Part shown: positions 1 through 9,721 of the stretch, piece after piece | How the letters are laid out: each line of letters begins with the position of its first letter | Numbering within the stretch: position 1 is the first letter of the stretch | Source: Marinobacter sediminicola | GTDB lineage: Bacteria > Pseudomonadota > Gammaproteobacteria > Pseudomonadales > Oleiphilaceae | Direction of reading: 5' to 3' | DNA length: 64,000 bases | Assembly: GCF_031157525.1 (NCBI RefSeq) | Contig: NZ_JAVIXR010000011.1 | Location: 1-64,000, forward strand | Notes under the pieces: model-generated | Seen by the model: only the letters and a program-made list of their open reading frames with translations | Told to the model about the DNA's origin: nothing | The model's database searches: none | Position numbers and translations under genes: made by a program

Positions 1-62
1 CACGCCGTGAATACGTCCTTGTAGGCTCCGCTCCGCCATCCATGGCTCCGCAGGGTTTTGGA
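1..62. repeat. Dispersed intergenic repeat core, copy A
   Basis: These 62 bases match the reverse complement of 18546-18607 at 56 of 62 positions, with no gaps. The shared core includes GCTCCGCCATCCATGGCTCC and ends in GGTTTTGGA. It lies just past the stop of tssH, so it is at the 3' end of the type VI operon. The left edge is cut by the window. The bases after 62 do not match the flank of the other copy, so only the core is shared. It resembles a REP- or MITE-like element; I recognise no named family. Confidence 0.8.
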
Positions 63-105
63 AAGCTCAACCCCGCGGTGCGCTACAATTCAGGAGGCCT
101 CAGCG

Positions 106-2760
106 CTAAGCTACTATTCCCGTGAATTTGTTGTCGTCTACACCAAGTGTGACCTTGGTTACCGGCTCTTTTGCAGCGAGTTTCTCCAGCAACGCCAACG
201 AGATTGGCGGCAACAGCTCACCTTCAATGATCGACTCCAACATGCGCGCACCGTTTTCGCTTCTGGTTGCTCTGCTGCGGATGGCTTCTACCAGGCCTTC
301 TTCCATCACCACTTCTGTGTGGTAACGGTCGCGGATTTGCTGGGCCAGGCGTTCCAGTTTGTCGCCGACGATGCGGTTGAGGGTGTCTTCGCCCAGCGGC
401 AGGTAAGGTACGACTTCCATTCTTGCCAGCAACGCGGGTTTGAAGAAGTCGGCCAGTTCCGGGTACAGGGCTTCTTCGATTTTCTCTGGCTCCTCGGCGT
501 GGTTGACGATGGTCTGGTAGCCGAGGTTGGAGGTGAGGAAGAAGACGATGTTTTTGCAGTCGATCAACCGGCCTTCGCCGTCTGCCAGTTCGCCTTTGTC
601 GAAGGCCTGGTAGAAGAGGTTGAGGACTTCCGGGTGGGCTTTTTCGACTTCGTCCAACAGCACCACGGAATAGGGTTTCTGGCGGATGGCTTCGGTGAGG
701 ATGCCGCCTTCGCCATAGCCGACGTAGCCTGGGGGTGAGCCGATGAGGCGGGAGACGGTGTGTTTCTCCTGGTACTCGGACATGTTGATGGTGGTGAGGA
801 ACTGGCGGCCGCCGTAGAGGAGTTCGGCCAGTTGTACCACGGTTTCGGTTTTGCCCACGCCGCTGGGGCCCACCAACAGGAAGGCACCCATGGGGCGGCC
901 GGGGCGGCGGAGATCGGCGCGGGCGGTGAGCAGGTGCTGGTGCAGGCAATCAATGGCGGTGTCCTGGCCTTTGATGTGGGCTTGCAGGTACGTCGGCAAG
1001 TGGGTGATTTTTTCCAGTTCGTCGGTGGTCATGCTGTTGACGGGGATGCCGGTCCAGTCGGCGATGACTTCGGCAATCTGGCGGGCGTCTACCCGGGCGT
1101 GCACCAGCGGTTCGTCGGCTTGCAGTTCTGCCAGTTCCTGTTCTAGGGCAGCGGCTTCGTTTTGCAGGCTGGGGTGTTCTTCCAGGCCAGTCTGTTCGGG
1201 CCTGACTGCGGTCTCCGCTTCGTCTTCTGCAATGGCTTCCTGAACGTCCGCCGGGTTGAGCAGTTGTTCGCGGATGTCTACCAGGCGGGCGACCATGTCG
1301 CGCTGGGTGTTCCAGCTTTCTTCCAGTTCAGCGGACTGCTCGTTCAGTTCGGCAATGCGTTGCTCCAGCTCGGCTTCCCGGTCTGTGTCGACGCTCTGGC
1401 CGAGGGTGTGCTCACGGTTCAGCAATTCCAGTTCCATGGAGAGCTGGTGCAATTCGCTGCGCACGTGGCTGAGTTTGCGCGGTGGCGTACTCAGGTTGAG
1501 ACTAACCCGGGCGCAGGCAGTGTCCAATACGTCGATGGCTTTGTCCGGGAGCTGTCGGCCTGCCAGGTAGCGGGCGGACATTTCAGAGGCGGCTTTCAGG
1601 GCGCTGTCGGCGATGAGTACCTGGTGGGCTTTTTCATACACGGTGCGCAGGCCACGGAGAATGTGTACAGCCTGCGCCGGACTGGGTTCGTCCAATGCTA
1701 CCGGCTGGAAGCGGCGGCTGAGGGCCGGGTCTTTTTCGAAGTACTTTTTGTATTCGCGCCAAGTGGTTGCGGCGATGGTGCGCAGTTCACCACGAGCCAG
1801 TGCAGGCTTGAGCAGGTTGGCGGCGTCAGAGCCGCCTTCGCTGTTGCCAGCACCAATCAAGGTATGGGCTTCGTCGATGAACAGAATGATGGGGGTGGTT
1901 GAGGCTTTTACCGCTTCAATCACGCCTTTCAGGCGCTTTTCAAACTCGCCTTTTACCGAGGCTCCTGCCTGCAGGGCGCCCATGTCGAGAGTCCACAGCT
2001 CTACCTTTTGCAGGCGCTCAGGTACTTCGGCATTGACGATGCGCAAGGCGAGGCCTTCCACGATGGCACTTTTACCAACTCCCGCATCCCCTACTACGAT
2101 GGGGTTGTTCTTGCGTCGGCGACAGAGGATGTCGATCATCTGATCGATTTCGGCGTCGCGGCACACCACCGGGTCCAGCTTTCCGGCACGGGCCAGTGCA
2201 GTAAAATCGGTGGCGTAGCGCTTGAGCGGGTCCATATCCGCCTCAACCTGAGCCCCGCCTGCTTCGCCTTGCGCTATTTCCGGGCGCTCGGCGGAGCCTG
2301 TTGTCATGGTGTCGAACTGGCGGCGCAGCTGTTCGCGGTTAATGTCCCGGAGGTGCTGGCTAACCTGTGGCATGAGGTAGCGGTCGGCGTTCATCAGCAA
2401 GGCCAGAAAGATGGCGCCGGAGCGCAAATCCCGATGACCCAGCTCGGTGGAGGCCAGTAGCCAGGCGTCCTGCAGCAAGTCGATCAACAATGGCGAAAAC
2501 GACGGATAAGGCTCTGCGGTTTGCAGCTCGCCGTTCAGGCTTTCTCCCACAATGGGCTGGAATTCCTGATGGTTAATGCCGGCTTGCTCCAGAATCTGGC
2601 GCACGTCAGAAAACGGCGTTTCAAGCAGTTTGAACAGCAAATGGGCCGGGGTTATTTCGGCGCCCTGGCGGCTGATGCAAAGGGCCGCTGAGGCTTCCAG
2701 GCCATTGCGGCAAATGTCGTTGAGGCGCCCGATGAGCGCTGGCAGTTCTACCCGAATCAC
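106..2760 (-). CDS. tssH: Type VI secretion AAA+ ATPase TssH (ClpV)
   Basis: ClpV-type disaggregase that dismantles contracted TssB/TssC sheaths in the cytoplasm so they can be reused. The 884-residue protein has a Clp N-terminal domain (about 1-150) and two AAA+ modules. Their Walker A motifs are GDAGVGKS (about 224-231) and GPSGVGKT (about 631-638). A coiled middle domain rich in E, L and Q lies between them (about 400-530). I chose the GTG at 2760: it has AAGGAT upstream, follows the tssL stop by 10 bases, and gives the usual ClpV opening VIRVELPALIGRLN. A longer reading from 2805 would overlap tssL. It is the last type VI gene in the window; a dispersed repeat follows. Confidence 0.95.
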   Translation of the reverse strand: MIRVELPALIGRLNDICRNGLEASAALCISRQGAEITPAHLLFKLLETPFSDVRQILEQAGINHQEFQPIVGESLNGELQTAEPYPSFSPLLIDLLQDAWLLASTELGHRDLRSGAIFLALLMNADRYLMPQVSQHLRDINREQLRRQFDTMTTGSAERPEIAQGEAGGAQVEADMDPLKRYATDFTALARAGKLDPVVCRDAEIDQMIDILCRRRKNNPIVVGDAGVGKSAIVEGLALRIVNAEVPERLQKVELWTLDMGALQAGASVKGEFEKRLKGVIEAVKASTTPIILFIDEAHTLIGAGNSEGGSDAANLLKPALARGELRTIAATTWREYKKYFEKDPALSRRFQPVALDEPSPAQAVHILRGLRTVYEKAHQVLIADSALKAASEMSARYLAGRQLPDKAIDVLDTACARVSLNLSTPPRKLSHVRSELHQLSMELELLNREHTLGQSVDTDREAELEQRIAELNEQSAELEESWNTQRDMVARLVDIREQLLNPADVQEAIAEDEAETAVRPEQTGLEEHPSLQNEAAALEQELAELQADEPLVHARVDARQIAEVIADWTGIPVNSMTTDELEKITHLPTYLQAHIKGQDTAIDCLHQHLLTARADLRRPGRPMGAFLLVGPSGVGKTETVVQLAELLYGGRQFLTTINMSEYQEKHTVSRLIGSPPGYVGYGEGGILTEAIRQKPYSVVLLDEVEKAHPEVLNLFYQAFDKGELADGEGRLIDCKNIVFFLTSNLGYQTIVNHAEEPEKIEEALYPELADFFKPALLARMEVVPYLPLGEDTLNRIVGDKLERLAQQIRDRYHTEVVMEEGLVEAIRSRATRSENGARMLESIIEGELLPPISLALLEKLAAKEPVTKVTLGVDDNKFTGIVA

Positions 2761-2770
2761 AGTGATATCC

Positions 2771-3598
2771 TTATTTCGGTAGTTGTTCCAATACGCTGAG
2801 CACATCCCTGATGCGTTCTTCCAGCGCTATGTTGTATAAGCTATATATTCCCGCCATGGCTGCTGCGAACAGCCCGGCAATTACCCAGATCGGCAGGCCA
2901 CTGCGTAACCGGTTGCGCGCCGGTGTTACGTTGATCTGCGCGTCTGCCAGAGGCTCGGGGTCAGAGTTTTCGCGGAGCGATTGCAGCTGCTCATGAAGCC
3001 CTCTCAAGATCTGTTCGTATTCGTCGCGGCCGTTTTCCATCACTTTGTAGCGGCCTTCAAAACCCAGGCACAAACACAGGTAGATAAACCCGAGCATGTC
3101 CTTGTAGCGCGCCGGCTCCTGCTCCATGCGCGCAAGGATGGCGAATACCTTCTCGCCACCCCAGGTTTCGTTGTGAAAGCGCGACAGCAACGAATGTTGC
3201 GACCAGACACTGTGGGCACCCCAGTCCGTACCCAGCACCGCTTCATCAATGAAGGCGCAAAGTACGTAGCGATAGGCCACCACGGTAGGGCGTTCATAGC
3301 CCTGCTCGATCAGCTCGCGGTCTATGGCGGCCACTTCATCCACTACCTGCTGGTAGAGGCTTTCAACGGCGCGATAATCCGCCAGCCGGCGAATCCGGAT
3401 AACCAGCCCGAGTAAGGGGGTGGCGGCATCCGTCAAACGGTTATCTTCCAGCCCTCTGAGCTGGAACTGGTCATTGCCAAAATCGCTGCCGGAAGCGCCG
3501 TTTTGTGGCTGCTCGTCGGCAAACAACAGATCACTGAATGCACTGCCGCCGGACTGCCTGCTGCCATTGGGTAAATCCATTACCTGTGCATTGGTCAT
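2771..3598 (-). CDS. tssL: Type VI secretion inner-membrane protein TssL (DotU/IcmH)
   Basis: Component of the TssJLM membrane complex that anchors the baseplate. The 275-residue protein has a cytoplasmic DotU domain (about 45-215) and one C-terminal membrane helix (about 236-258, beginning LPIWVIAGLFAAAM), the usual tail-anchored layout. It has no C-terminal OmpA-like peptidoglycan-binding extension, so it is the short TssL type and would depend on another protein for wall anchoring. It sits 3 bases after tssK and 10 bases before tssH. Its partner TssM is not encoded in the window. Confidence 0.93.
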   Translation of the reverse strand: MTNAQVMDLPNGSRQSGGSAFSDLLFADEQPQNGASGSDFGNDQFQLRGLEDNRLTDAATPLLGLVIRIRRLADYRAVESLYQQVVDEVAAIDRELIEQGYERPTVVAYRYVLCAFIDEAVLGTDWGAHSVWSQHSLLSRFHNETWGGEKVFAILARMEQEPARYKDMLGFIYLCLCLGFEGRYKVMENGRDEYEQILRGLHEQLQSLRENSDPEPLADAQINVTPARNRLRSGLPIWVIAGLFAAAMAGIYSLYNIALEERIRDVLSVLEQLPK

Positions 3599-3601
3599 AA
3601 T

Positions 3602-4936
3602 TTAGCTCCTGATTGCCCAGAACTGCATTTCCAGGCCCGGGAAGCTGCCCGCCACGTGGAAGGCAAAACCACTGGCGTTGTCGAGCATCTGCCAGGCCTG
3701 GCTTTGATCGTCCAGCCGGAAGTACACAAACCCTGCGTGATAGGGCAACTGACGCGGCGCCACCGGCAAGGCGGATAGCGGAATGCCCGGTAGTTGCAGA
3801 CTGATGAGATCGCGAATTTTCTCCACGGAGGCCACCTTGCACTGCTGGGTGAATTGCTTGCGCAAATCGTCCAGTGGGATGTCGGCTTTCACCGCCAGAA
3901 TAAATTCGGCACCATTAATCAGCTGGCCGTCCTGAACCGGCGCGACCGTCAGGCCGTACTGGCGCTGTTGCAGCTGAATAGCCAGAGCCCGTGGCTCCAA
4001 CACCGTACTCAGGGATTGTCGCAACACCTGCATCAGTGGCGTAAAGCTGTCTTCCGGAAGGTCGTGGTCGTAGGGGGGATATTCCCGTGGCAGCCGGCTT
4101 TCGTCGGTGAATGTCACCAACTCGCCGCAGAGTTCCAGAAGAACTTCGTACAGACGCTCCGGGTGCAGCTGGCGCAATCGAGCCAGATGCATGAACCTCG
4201 GGTGGGCCCGATTGAGCATCTGGAGCAGCATGAAATCCGCCACATCGGCAACACCGCCCTGCCCTGGCGCACCAACACGTTCCGCAATGTTACGCGCACG
4301 TTCGCGCATCAAGCCTGCCATTTCGCCGACAAACCGCTGCAATTTGGGCGCTGACCGAACGCTTAGCATGGTGGGTATAAAATTCGGATCCATCACCAGG
4401 CTGCCATCCGGACGTTTTTCCAGAATCCGGCCAATGGCCACAGCCGCATATGCGCTGCGGTCGTCCCGCTCAAGCATCAGGCGCGGCGCGACCCGAGCCA
4501 CGTCGATGATGTGGGCGTCGCCGTCGATCGAATGCAAGTCGCGGATCTCGGTGCTCTGGGCCCGGAATCGCCCGGCGGCAGGCGCATCTGGCCACTCTAC
4601 TTCGGCCAGACTGTCGTTGCCCAAAGGCAAAGCCAGGTACACAACCTGATTCGCCACTGATGCATCGGTGATTTCCAGAGGCTCTGGCATCACATCGTCC
4701 TGGGGCAGGTTGAAGCGGGTGCCATCAGGGAACAGGCCGCTGGCCCGCACCAGACCTACACGCCCGAAACTGAGGTATTCCGCGTTCAGCTCCAGATCGC
4801 TAAATCCGTACAGGTAGTCAGAAACCGCCAGAGACCGCTCGTTGATCTGGTGTTCCAGATACCGTTGCTGCTGCTGAAAGTGCTGGGGTTTGATAAACAG
4901 CCCATCACTCCAGACCACTCGATTTGTAACTGCCAT
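3602..4936 (-). CDS. tssK: Type VI secretion baseplate protein TssK
   Basis: Baseplate subunit that links the TssEFG wedge to the TssJLM membrane complex. The 444-residue length and the opening (MAVTNRVVWSDGLFIKPQHF, then QQQQRYLE) are typical of the family. The start codon shares one base with the tssJ stop (TGATG), a sign of translational coupling. Its place between tssJ and tssL is the standard order. Confidence 0.94.
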   Translation of the reverse strand: MAVTNRVVWSDGLFIKPQHFQQQQRYLEHQINERSLAVSDYLYGFSDLELNAEYLSFGRVGLVRASGLFPDGTRFNLPQDDVMPEPLEITDASVANQVVYLALPLGNDSLAEVEWPDAPAAGRFRAQSTEIRDLHSIDGDAHIIDVARVAPRLMLERDDRSAYAAVAIGRILEKRPDGSLVMDPNFIPTMLSVRSAPKLQRFVGEMAGLMRERARNIAERVGAPGQGGVADVADFMLLQMLNRAHPRFMHLARLRQLHPERLYEVLLELCGELVTFTDESRLPREYPPYDHDLPEDSFTPLMQVLRQSLSTVLEPRALAIQLQQRQYGLTVAPVQDGQLINGAEFILAVKADIPLDDLRKQFTQQCKVASVEKIRDLISLQLPGIPLSALPVAPRQLPYHAGFVYFRLDDQSQAWQMLDNASGFAFHVAGSFPGLEMQFWAIRS

Positions 4937-5475
4937 CAGGTTTCTTCCGACCGCTTGAGTTTGACTTCCCTGTCACGCAGATTCACCAGCAGGTGGTAAC
5001 GGCCACCGACAGGATCCACCCTGACTACCTTCTTCCACTGGGACAGGTTCGGGTAGGCGTAAAAGGCAATCACACCGATAAACCGGGTGTCTTTGCTGAT
5101 TTCAAACGGCTCAACAAACTTGAACTGACCGGGCAGCAGTGTGTAGTCACTGTGCTCGATGTAGTTCCGACCAAGGGAGTCTTTCAGGTTGTTCAGAAGC
5201 TGGTCGAAATCACCGGCCATCAACAAGGAGCTGTCGCGCATTTCAATGATCTGAAAGGCAATCGGTGTCGGTGCCAGAGACTCGTTCGGGTTCACACCCG
5301 GCTCAGCCACCATGGTCAGATCCACCCGGCTGGGCAGATCTTCCGGATAGCCCACAGGAATGCTGGGGTCCCAGAGTACTTTCGCGGTTTTGGTGACGGC
5401 GTTATAGGGTGTGCTGCATCCTGCAAGCACAAATACTACTGCCATCGTCAGCAACTTCCATTTGCAGGTTTTCAC
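4936..5475 (-). CDS. tssJ: Type VI secretion outer-membrane lipoprotein TssJ
   Basis: Lipoprotein that anchors TssM to the outer membrane. The 179-residue precursor has a short basic N-terminus, a hydrophobic stretch and the lipobox LAGC with lipidated Cys20. The beta-sandwich domain follows. The ATG overlaps the fha stop by 4 bases (ATGA). The mature N-terminus after Cys starts STPYNA, without an aspartate at +2, which fits outer-membrane sorting. Confidence 0.92.
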   Translation of the reverse strand: MKTCKWKLLTMAVVFVLAGCSTPYNAVTKTAKVLWDPSIPVGYPEDLPSRVDLTMVAEPGVNPNESLAPTPIAFQIIEMRDSSLLMAGDFDQLLNNLKDSLGRNYIEHSDYTLLPGQFKFVEPFEISKDTRFIGVIAFYAYPNLSQWKKVVRVDPVGGRYHLLVNLRDREVKLKRSEET

Positions 5476-6821
5476 ACCAGGTTCTCCCTTTGTAGTTGAC
5501 GCAAATGCTGGTCGTAAGCCTGATCGAACACTTCCTGAAACAGGCGCTCAAAACCCTGCTGACGACTCGATTTCAATTCTTTGTAGTAGTGCTGGTACAT
5601 ATCCCATGCCCAGCGACCTTCATCCTCGTTCTTCTGCAAGCCGCGGCGGTAGCCATGGAAGCGGCGCAGCAGAGCTTCTGGTGAAAACGCATGAAGAATG
5701 GCGTCCAGCGCTTCGCTGATGGCCGCGCCAGTGGCCTGCTGATGGTGATTAAGGCTTTGCAGGCTTTCCTGTACAGCGGCCGGCGCCGACAAGTGCACCG
5801 GGCTGCGCTGGCTGGCAAACAGGGTTTGTACGGTTTCTTCGTAATCCCCGCCAAGGCGCAAGGGGTTGTCTTCAATGGGCTGCAGCCGCGTGCGCAGAGC
5901 CTGATGCCGGCTGTCTTCGCCCTGGTGCAGAGCCAGCAAGCCATCAATGGTCGCTTTCAGGGTCTGCCCGGCTTCTTCGAGGAACAACTGCATCCCATCA
6001 CTATCAGCAAAGTCGAGCCCCGTTTCCATGCCATGCATCAGCGGGGCGGCACTGATATGTTTGCGGCTCTGATCACTTTGGCGGTCATTTTTCTCACCAG
6101 TATTCTGGCTTGATGCGCCGTTATGGGTTTCTGACATCCTGTCTCTCTCTCCATTTCTTACCGGAAGACCCATCGCCACGTCGCGATTCTCCCGGTATTC
6201 ATCCGTTACGTCGGTTTCAGTTGCAAACCAGGCGCGCTCGCTTGCCATCAAGGTGCGCTCTTCCTGATTCACATGAGCTGGCTCGTTCTGCCAGTGCTGC
6301 AGGGGGTCAGCGCTCGGGGTTTCAGCAGCTGTTGGCGCCAGCCCCTCCATCGGCTCAACTACCTGTATATCATTATCGCGCCCAGCTCCACGTACCAACT
6401 CTCCTTCTGCTATATCCACCAATTTTCTGTCTTCCGCCGCCTCGTGGAGTACCAGTTCCTGTTCGGTGGACGAACCTGATGACACTGCTACTAACTCTGC
6501 CCGTATGCGGTAGCGACCAATACTCACCGTGTCGCCCTGATTCAACCGCGCCCGGCGGCCACGCCCAACAGGCTGGGTTGCACTGTTAATATAGGTGCGG
6601 CCACTGCGATCAATAAGACAGTAACCACCGTCAAAGAGACGAATCTCCGCATGGCCAGCAACCGCGCCGGTGCGGTGCGCCGACAGTTGCCAGGTATCAC
6701 TTTCGGCGGTGCCAATAGAGCCACCTTTGGGGCCAAAGCTGTGCTCAACGCCTGCCCCACTTCGTGTTGTACCGGGGTTGGTGACCGTCAGCTTCAGTCT
6801 GGTTATCTGCCGCTCTTCCAT
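5472..6821 (-). CDS. tagH: Type VI secretion FHA-domain protein (TagH/VCA0112-like)
   Basis: The 449-residue protein has an N-terminal forkhead-associated-like region (about 30-105), an acidic linker and a C-terminal type VI-specific domain (about 265-449). I chose the ATG at 6821 because AAAAGGAA lies at proper distance; an ATG at 6839 is possible but has no visible ribosome site. The FHA region looks degenerate. The usual GR pair reads GT, the SxxH motif reads AGH, and the NG turn is missing, so phosphothreonine binding is doubtful. Its place between tssG and tssJ is that of VCA0112 in Vibrio cholerae. No PpkA or PppA gene is nearby. Confidence 0.85.
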   Translation of the reverse strand: MEERQITRLKLTVTNPGTTRSGAGVEHSFGPKGGSIGTAESDTWQLSAHRTGAVAGHAEIRLFDGGYCLIDRSGRTYINSATQPVGRGRRARLNQGDTVSIGRYRIRAELVAVSSGSSTEQELVLHEAAEDRKLVDIAEGELVRGAGRDNDIQVVEPMEGLAPTAAETPSADPLQHWQNEPAHVNQEERTLMASERAWFATETDVTDEYRENRDVAMGLPVRNGERDRMSETHNGASSQNTGEKNDRQSDQSRKHISAAPLMHGMETGLDFADSDGMQLFLEEAGQTLKATIDGLLALHQGEDSRHQALRTRLQPIEDNPLRLGGDYEETVQTLFASQRSPVHLSAPAAVQESLQSLNHHQQATGAAISEALDAILHAFSPEALLRRFHGYRRGLQKNEDEGRWAWDMYQHYYKELKSSRQQGFERLFQEVFDQAYDQHLRQLQRENLV

Positions 6822-6840
6822 GATTGCGTTCCTTTTCATA

Positions 6841-7857
6841 TTAACGGCGTATCTGAATCCGCACGGCGGGCCGGATTTCGGATTTCTCAGGTGTCACAAA
6901 CGAGTTCCAGCCCAGCCGTATGTCCTCTCCCATCTGCATGGGTCGGATATCCTGACCACGCATCTGCAGCTCCAGGTCGTAGGCCAGTTGCTCGCGGGTG
7001 GCAAACTCAACCAGCTTCACCAGGCGCTGGTGATCCTGTCCATTGGGCAAAAAGTCGGCAAAACGCTGACGACTGAGATTGCGAATCCGCAGAATGAACT
7101 TGCCACTGCGATCACGAACCTGAGAGCCCACCAGGGTGTCATTCCCCAAGGTGGCGTTGCTTCTGCCAAGCTGCGTTTGCTGATCCTCGCCAATGGCCAC
7201 CTTGCGCAACACCCACTGTTCGATGCTCACATCGTCCAGATCAAAACAGTGCCCAATGATGCCGCTGACCACCTCGGGAGACCGGCTTCGACCTGCCATC
7301 AGGCCAGAATAGGCCAGCATTTTTGACCAGTTAACCGGTGTGGCTTCCCGCAGGCGGCTGTCGCCAAGCCCGGTCAGGGAATAAATCAGTTTGGAAAATC
7401 CATCCGACGCGCCGGGGCGAAAGCGCACGTAATAACGGTATTTGCGCCATGACCGATGAAACAGGGTAACCAGCCGGTGATTGAAAAAATCCAGAAAATG
7501 CCGGCGAATACCCAAATCCTGACCCGCTTCCCAGGCCAGATCCTCAAGGTAGTAACCCGGCAGCGGCGACTGGGAGCCGTGCAGCCCCAGAAAGCTCACT
7601 TCCATGTGGTAGGGACCGTGTTCATGCTCTGGCGACAGGGCGGAAACCACATCGCTACCGGGAAATCCGAGGCCTGCCGAAGCGGAAAACCGGATACGCT
7701 CCTGCCGTGGCTGCTCGTCGCGACCGCCTTCCAGATCGTCACCGTGGTGCCGGTGAATGAGATCCACCAGCTGAAAAAAGCTGTAGCGCCGCGCATTGCC
7801 CAGAACGGGTTGCAGGCCGGCTACATCAGCGGCTGCTGACCTTGCTGTAACGTCCAT
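6841..7857 (-). CDS. tssG: Type VI secretion baseplate protein TssG
   Basis: Baseplate wedge component that works with TssE, TssF and TssK. The 338-residue protein has the family opening after a short leader (YSFFQLVDLIHRHHG) and the usual length. The ATG at 7857 has AGGA upstream and overlaps the end of tssF by 37 bases. The reading frames are unbroken. Confidence 0.93.
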   Translation of the reverse strand: MDVTARSAAADVAGLQPVLGNARRYSFFQLVDLIHRHHGDDLEGGRDEQPRQERIRFSASAGLGFPGSDVVSALSPEHEHGPYHMEVSFLGLHGSQSPLPGYYLEDLAWEAGQDLGIRRHFLDFFNHRLVTLFHRSWRKYRYYVRFRPGASDGFSKLIYSLTGLGDSRLREATPVNWSKMLAYSGLMAGRSRSPEVVSGIIGHCFDLDDVSIEQWVLRKVAIGEDQQTQLGRSNATLGNDTLVGSQVRDRSGKFILRIRNLSRQRFADFLPNGQDHQRLVKLVEFATREQLAYDLELQMRGQDIRPMQMGEDIRLGWNSFVTPEKSEIRPAVRIQIRR

Positions 7858-9593
7858 GTATACCGTTCCTGATTGTCTGTATTCACCACTTCCAGTTGGT
7901 GAAATGCGTTGATACTGGCATAAAGTGCAAAGAACTGGCTGAGTACGGTGCCGAACAGGTACAAATCGCCTTCTGAAGCAAAAGCCTGCTGATCCAGCTT
8001 CATTACCGAACGAATCCCGCGCACCGGCAGCCCCCGGATCATCTTGTCCACCGGGTTGGTTTCAATGGCGCTGATACCCGCCAACCGCTTCTGGGACACC
8101 CGCTCCGCCTGGCGATCCACCAGTGCGCGGAAATCATACACACGCAATACGGTGCGCAGGGCATCCACATCCAGCATGGAAAGATAGTTCAGCGACAGAT
8201 TGGAAATCAGCGTCCACAGAAGACTGCCATCCAGAGTCGGCCTCAAGGTAGCGGTGGGACGGGTGATATTGCTGAAGGACGCAAACGCCGGCGTGGTTTC
8301 GGTAGCCATGCAAACTTCCCCAACCGCCAGCTGTTGCGGCAGTTGCCGGTTGGTGCAGGTCAGCGTCAGGGAAATCGCTTCCTGCCGATCCATACACTCG
8401 GATTCATCACCGCGGACGAACGACATATAGTGATCAAAGCCATCACCACGCACGCTGTCCTTCGCCCGAACCCGGTAATACAGGGCTGTGCGACCGCGAT
8501 CCCGCTCAACTTCGTGCTGAAAGCTCTCGAAAGCCGTATACAGGCGACGCTCGCCCCGCCCCGAACGACCCTCCAGCCAGCCTTCCACCTGCTGAATACT
8601 GAACACTTCAAAATGATCCGGCGACCGGCTCGATGCCAGAATCCGGTATTCCGTCTGACGCCCGTTAAGATCCACCGGCTCCCCCTCATGGGTAAACAGA
8701 TTCACCGCCGGCGTGCAGTAAAGCTGCATATTCTCTGCCCGAATCCGCGCATCCGGCGGCAGAATCCGGCTGAAATGAAAGCGCAGACTGATCTCGTCTG
8801 CCTGGACTACAGGCAAACGGTTCTTCAAGCCAGTGATATCCACGAACCGGAAGGCTTCGGGAAAACTCAGGTATTCCTGAAGAATCCGATAGCCGGAATA
8901 AGCGTTCTTCGGATAAGGCAAAAGCGCCTCATCACTGGCAAAGCCAACCGGTTTCAACAAAGACGTTGGCAGACTGAAAACGGAGTCGCCAACGACCAAC
9001 TCCATTCGGCTGAGGTAGTGGTTCAGCCACAAATACAGTGTTTCAGCCGTGTGGTTATCACCGCCCAGATAGAAGCGCAGGCTATCAAGATCCAAGGCGC
9101 TCAATGGCTGATCTGTATGCAACGCCAGATCCACGGTCATCGACGAGACTTCCCGGGAATGTTCGGCATGAGCATCGGCAACACTTATGGGAAACACATC
9201 GACCGCCCGACAAGTACGAAACCGGCACTGAGTCTGGCGCGTGGAATCCCCCAAAGGCCGACTCTTTATTTCCGTGTGCCGCTCAACCCTTTGTCGCTCA
9301 CTGATGGAATGCAACTGCGGATCAAACCGCATAATGGTGCAGCTTGGGACTGGCCGCAGGTAATTCGGCCAAAGCATGTTCAACAACGAATGCGTTAACT
9401 CCGGAAACTCGTCCTCGACTTTCTCCCGTAGCTTTCCAGTCAAAAACGCAAAGCCTTCAAGCAACCGTTCCACATCGGGATCAGTGCTTTGTTCTGACAA
9501 GAATCGGGTAAGCTGCGGGTGAGCCTCAGCAAACTCCCGCCCCTGCAGCCTTAGAAAGCTCAACTCATCCCTGTAAAACCGATTCAACTTCAT
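7821..9593 (-). CDS. tssF: Type VI secretion baseplate protein TssF
   Basis: Largest wedge subunit of the baseplate. Translation most likely begins at 9593, giving 590 residues with the conserved opening MKLNRFYRDELSFLRLQGRE. The frame stays open upstream to 9719, but that part is the complement of a long hairpin and carries no family similarity. An AGGTG lies upstream of the chosen ATG. Its 3' end overlaps tssG. Confidence 0.94.
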   Translation of the reverse strand: MKLNRFYRDELSFLRLQGREFAEAHPQLTRFLSEQSTDPDVERLLEGFAFLTGKLREKVEDEFPELTHSLLNMLWPNYLRPVPSCTIMRFDPQLHSISERQRVERHTEIKSRPLGDSTRQTQCRFRTCRAVDVFPISVADAHAEHSREVSSMTVDLALHTDQPLSALDLDSLRFYLGGDNHTAETLYLWLNHYLSRMELVVGDSVFSLPTSLLKPVGFASDEALLPYPKNAYSGYRILQEYLSFPEAFRFVDITGLKNRLPVVQADEISLRFHFSRILPPDARIRAENMQLYCTPAVNLFTHEGEPVDLNGRQTEYRILASSRSPDHFEVFSIQQVEGWLEGRSGRGERRLYTAFESFQHEVERDRGRTALYYRVRAKDSVRGDGFDHYMSFVRGDESECMDRQEAISLTLTCTNRQLPQQLAVGEVCMATETTPAFASFSNITRPTATLRPTLDGSLLWTLISNLSLNYLSMLDVDALRTVLRVYDFRALVDRQAERVSQKRLAGISAIETNPVDKMIRGLPVRGIRSVMKLDQQAFASEGDLYLFGTVLSQFFALYASINAFHQLEVVNTDNQERYTWTLQQGQQPLM

Positions 9594-9629
9594 CCAACTA
9601 CACCTGAACAACTGCAACAATGTTCGAAA

Positions 9630-9721
9630 GAGTGGGTGGGGATGCTTTTCTGGCGGGAAAAAGATGTCTGAGCGAAGCGAGTTGTTTTTCCCAGAAGAAA
9701 AGCATCCCCACCCGCTCACTC
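9630..9721. repeat. Long imperfect hairpin between tssE and tssF
   Basis: Left arm 9630-9662 and right arm 9685-9721 are inverted copies sharing an 18-base block (GGGTGGGGATGCTTTTCT) and an 8-base block (GGGAAAAA), with small internal bulges. The 22-base loop contains GAGCGAAGCGAG. It fills most of the 147-base tssE-tssF gap, the only sizeable gap in the operon after tssC. It lacks a T tract that would make it a normal terminator in the direction of transcription. It may stabilise or attenuate the tssBCE message. Confidence 0.8.

Noticed and set aside
58..738. A long plus-strand open frame opposite tssH
   Set aside because: It is antisense to a strongly conserved ATPase gene with GC-rich third positions; the protein has low-complexity FVVD-type composition and no family features. 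The same applies to the other long antisense frames opposite tssH, pckA and pilJ.
9594..9719. An N-terminal extension of TssF of about 42 residues
   Set aside because: The extra frame is the complement of the long hairpin, has no similarity to TssF, and the internal ATG gives the exact family N-terminus.
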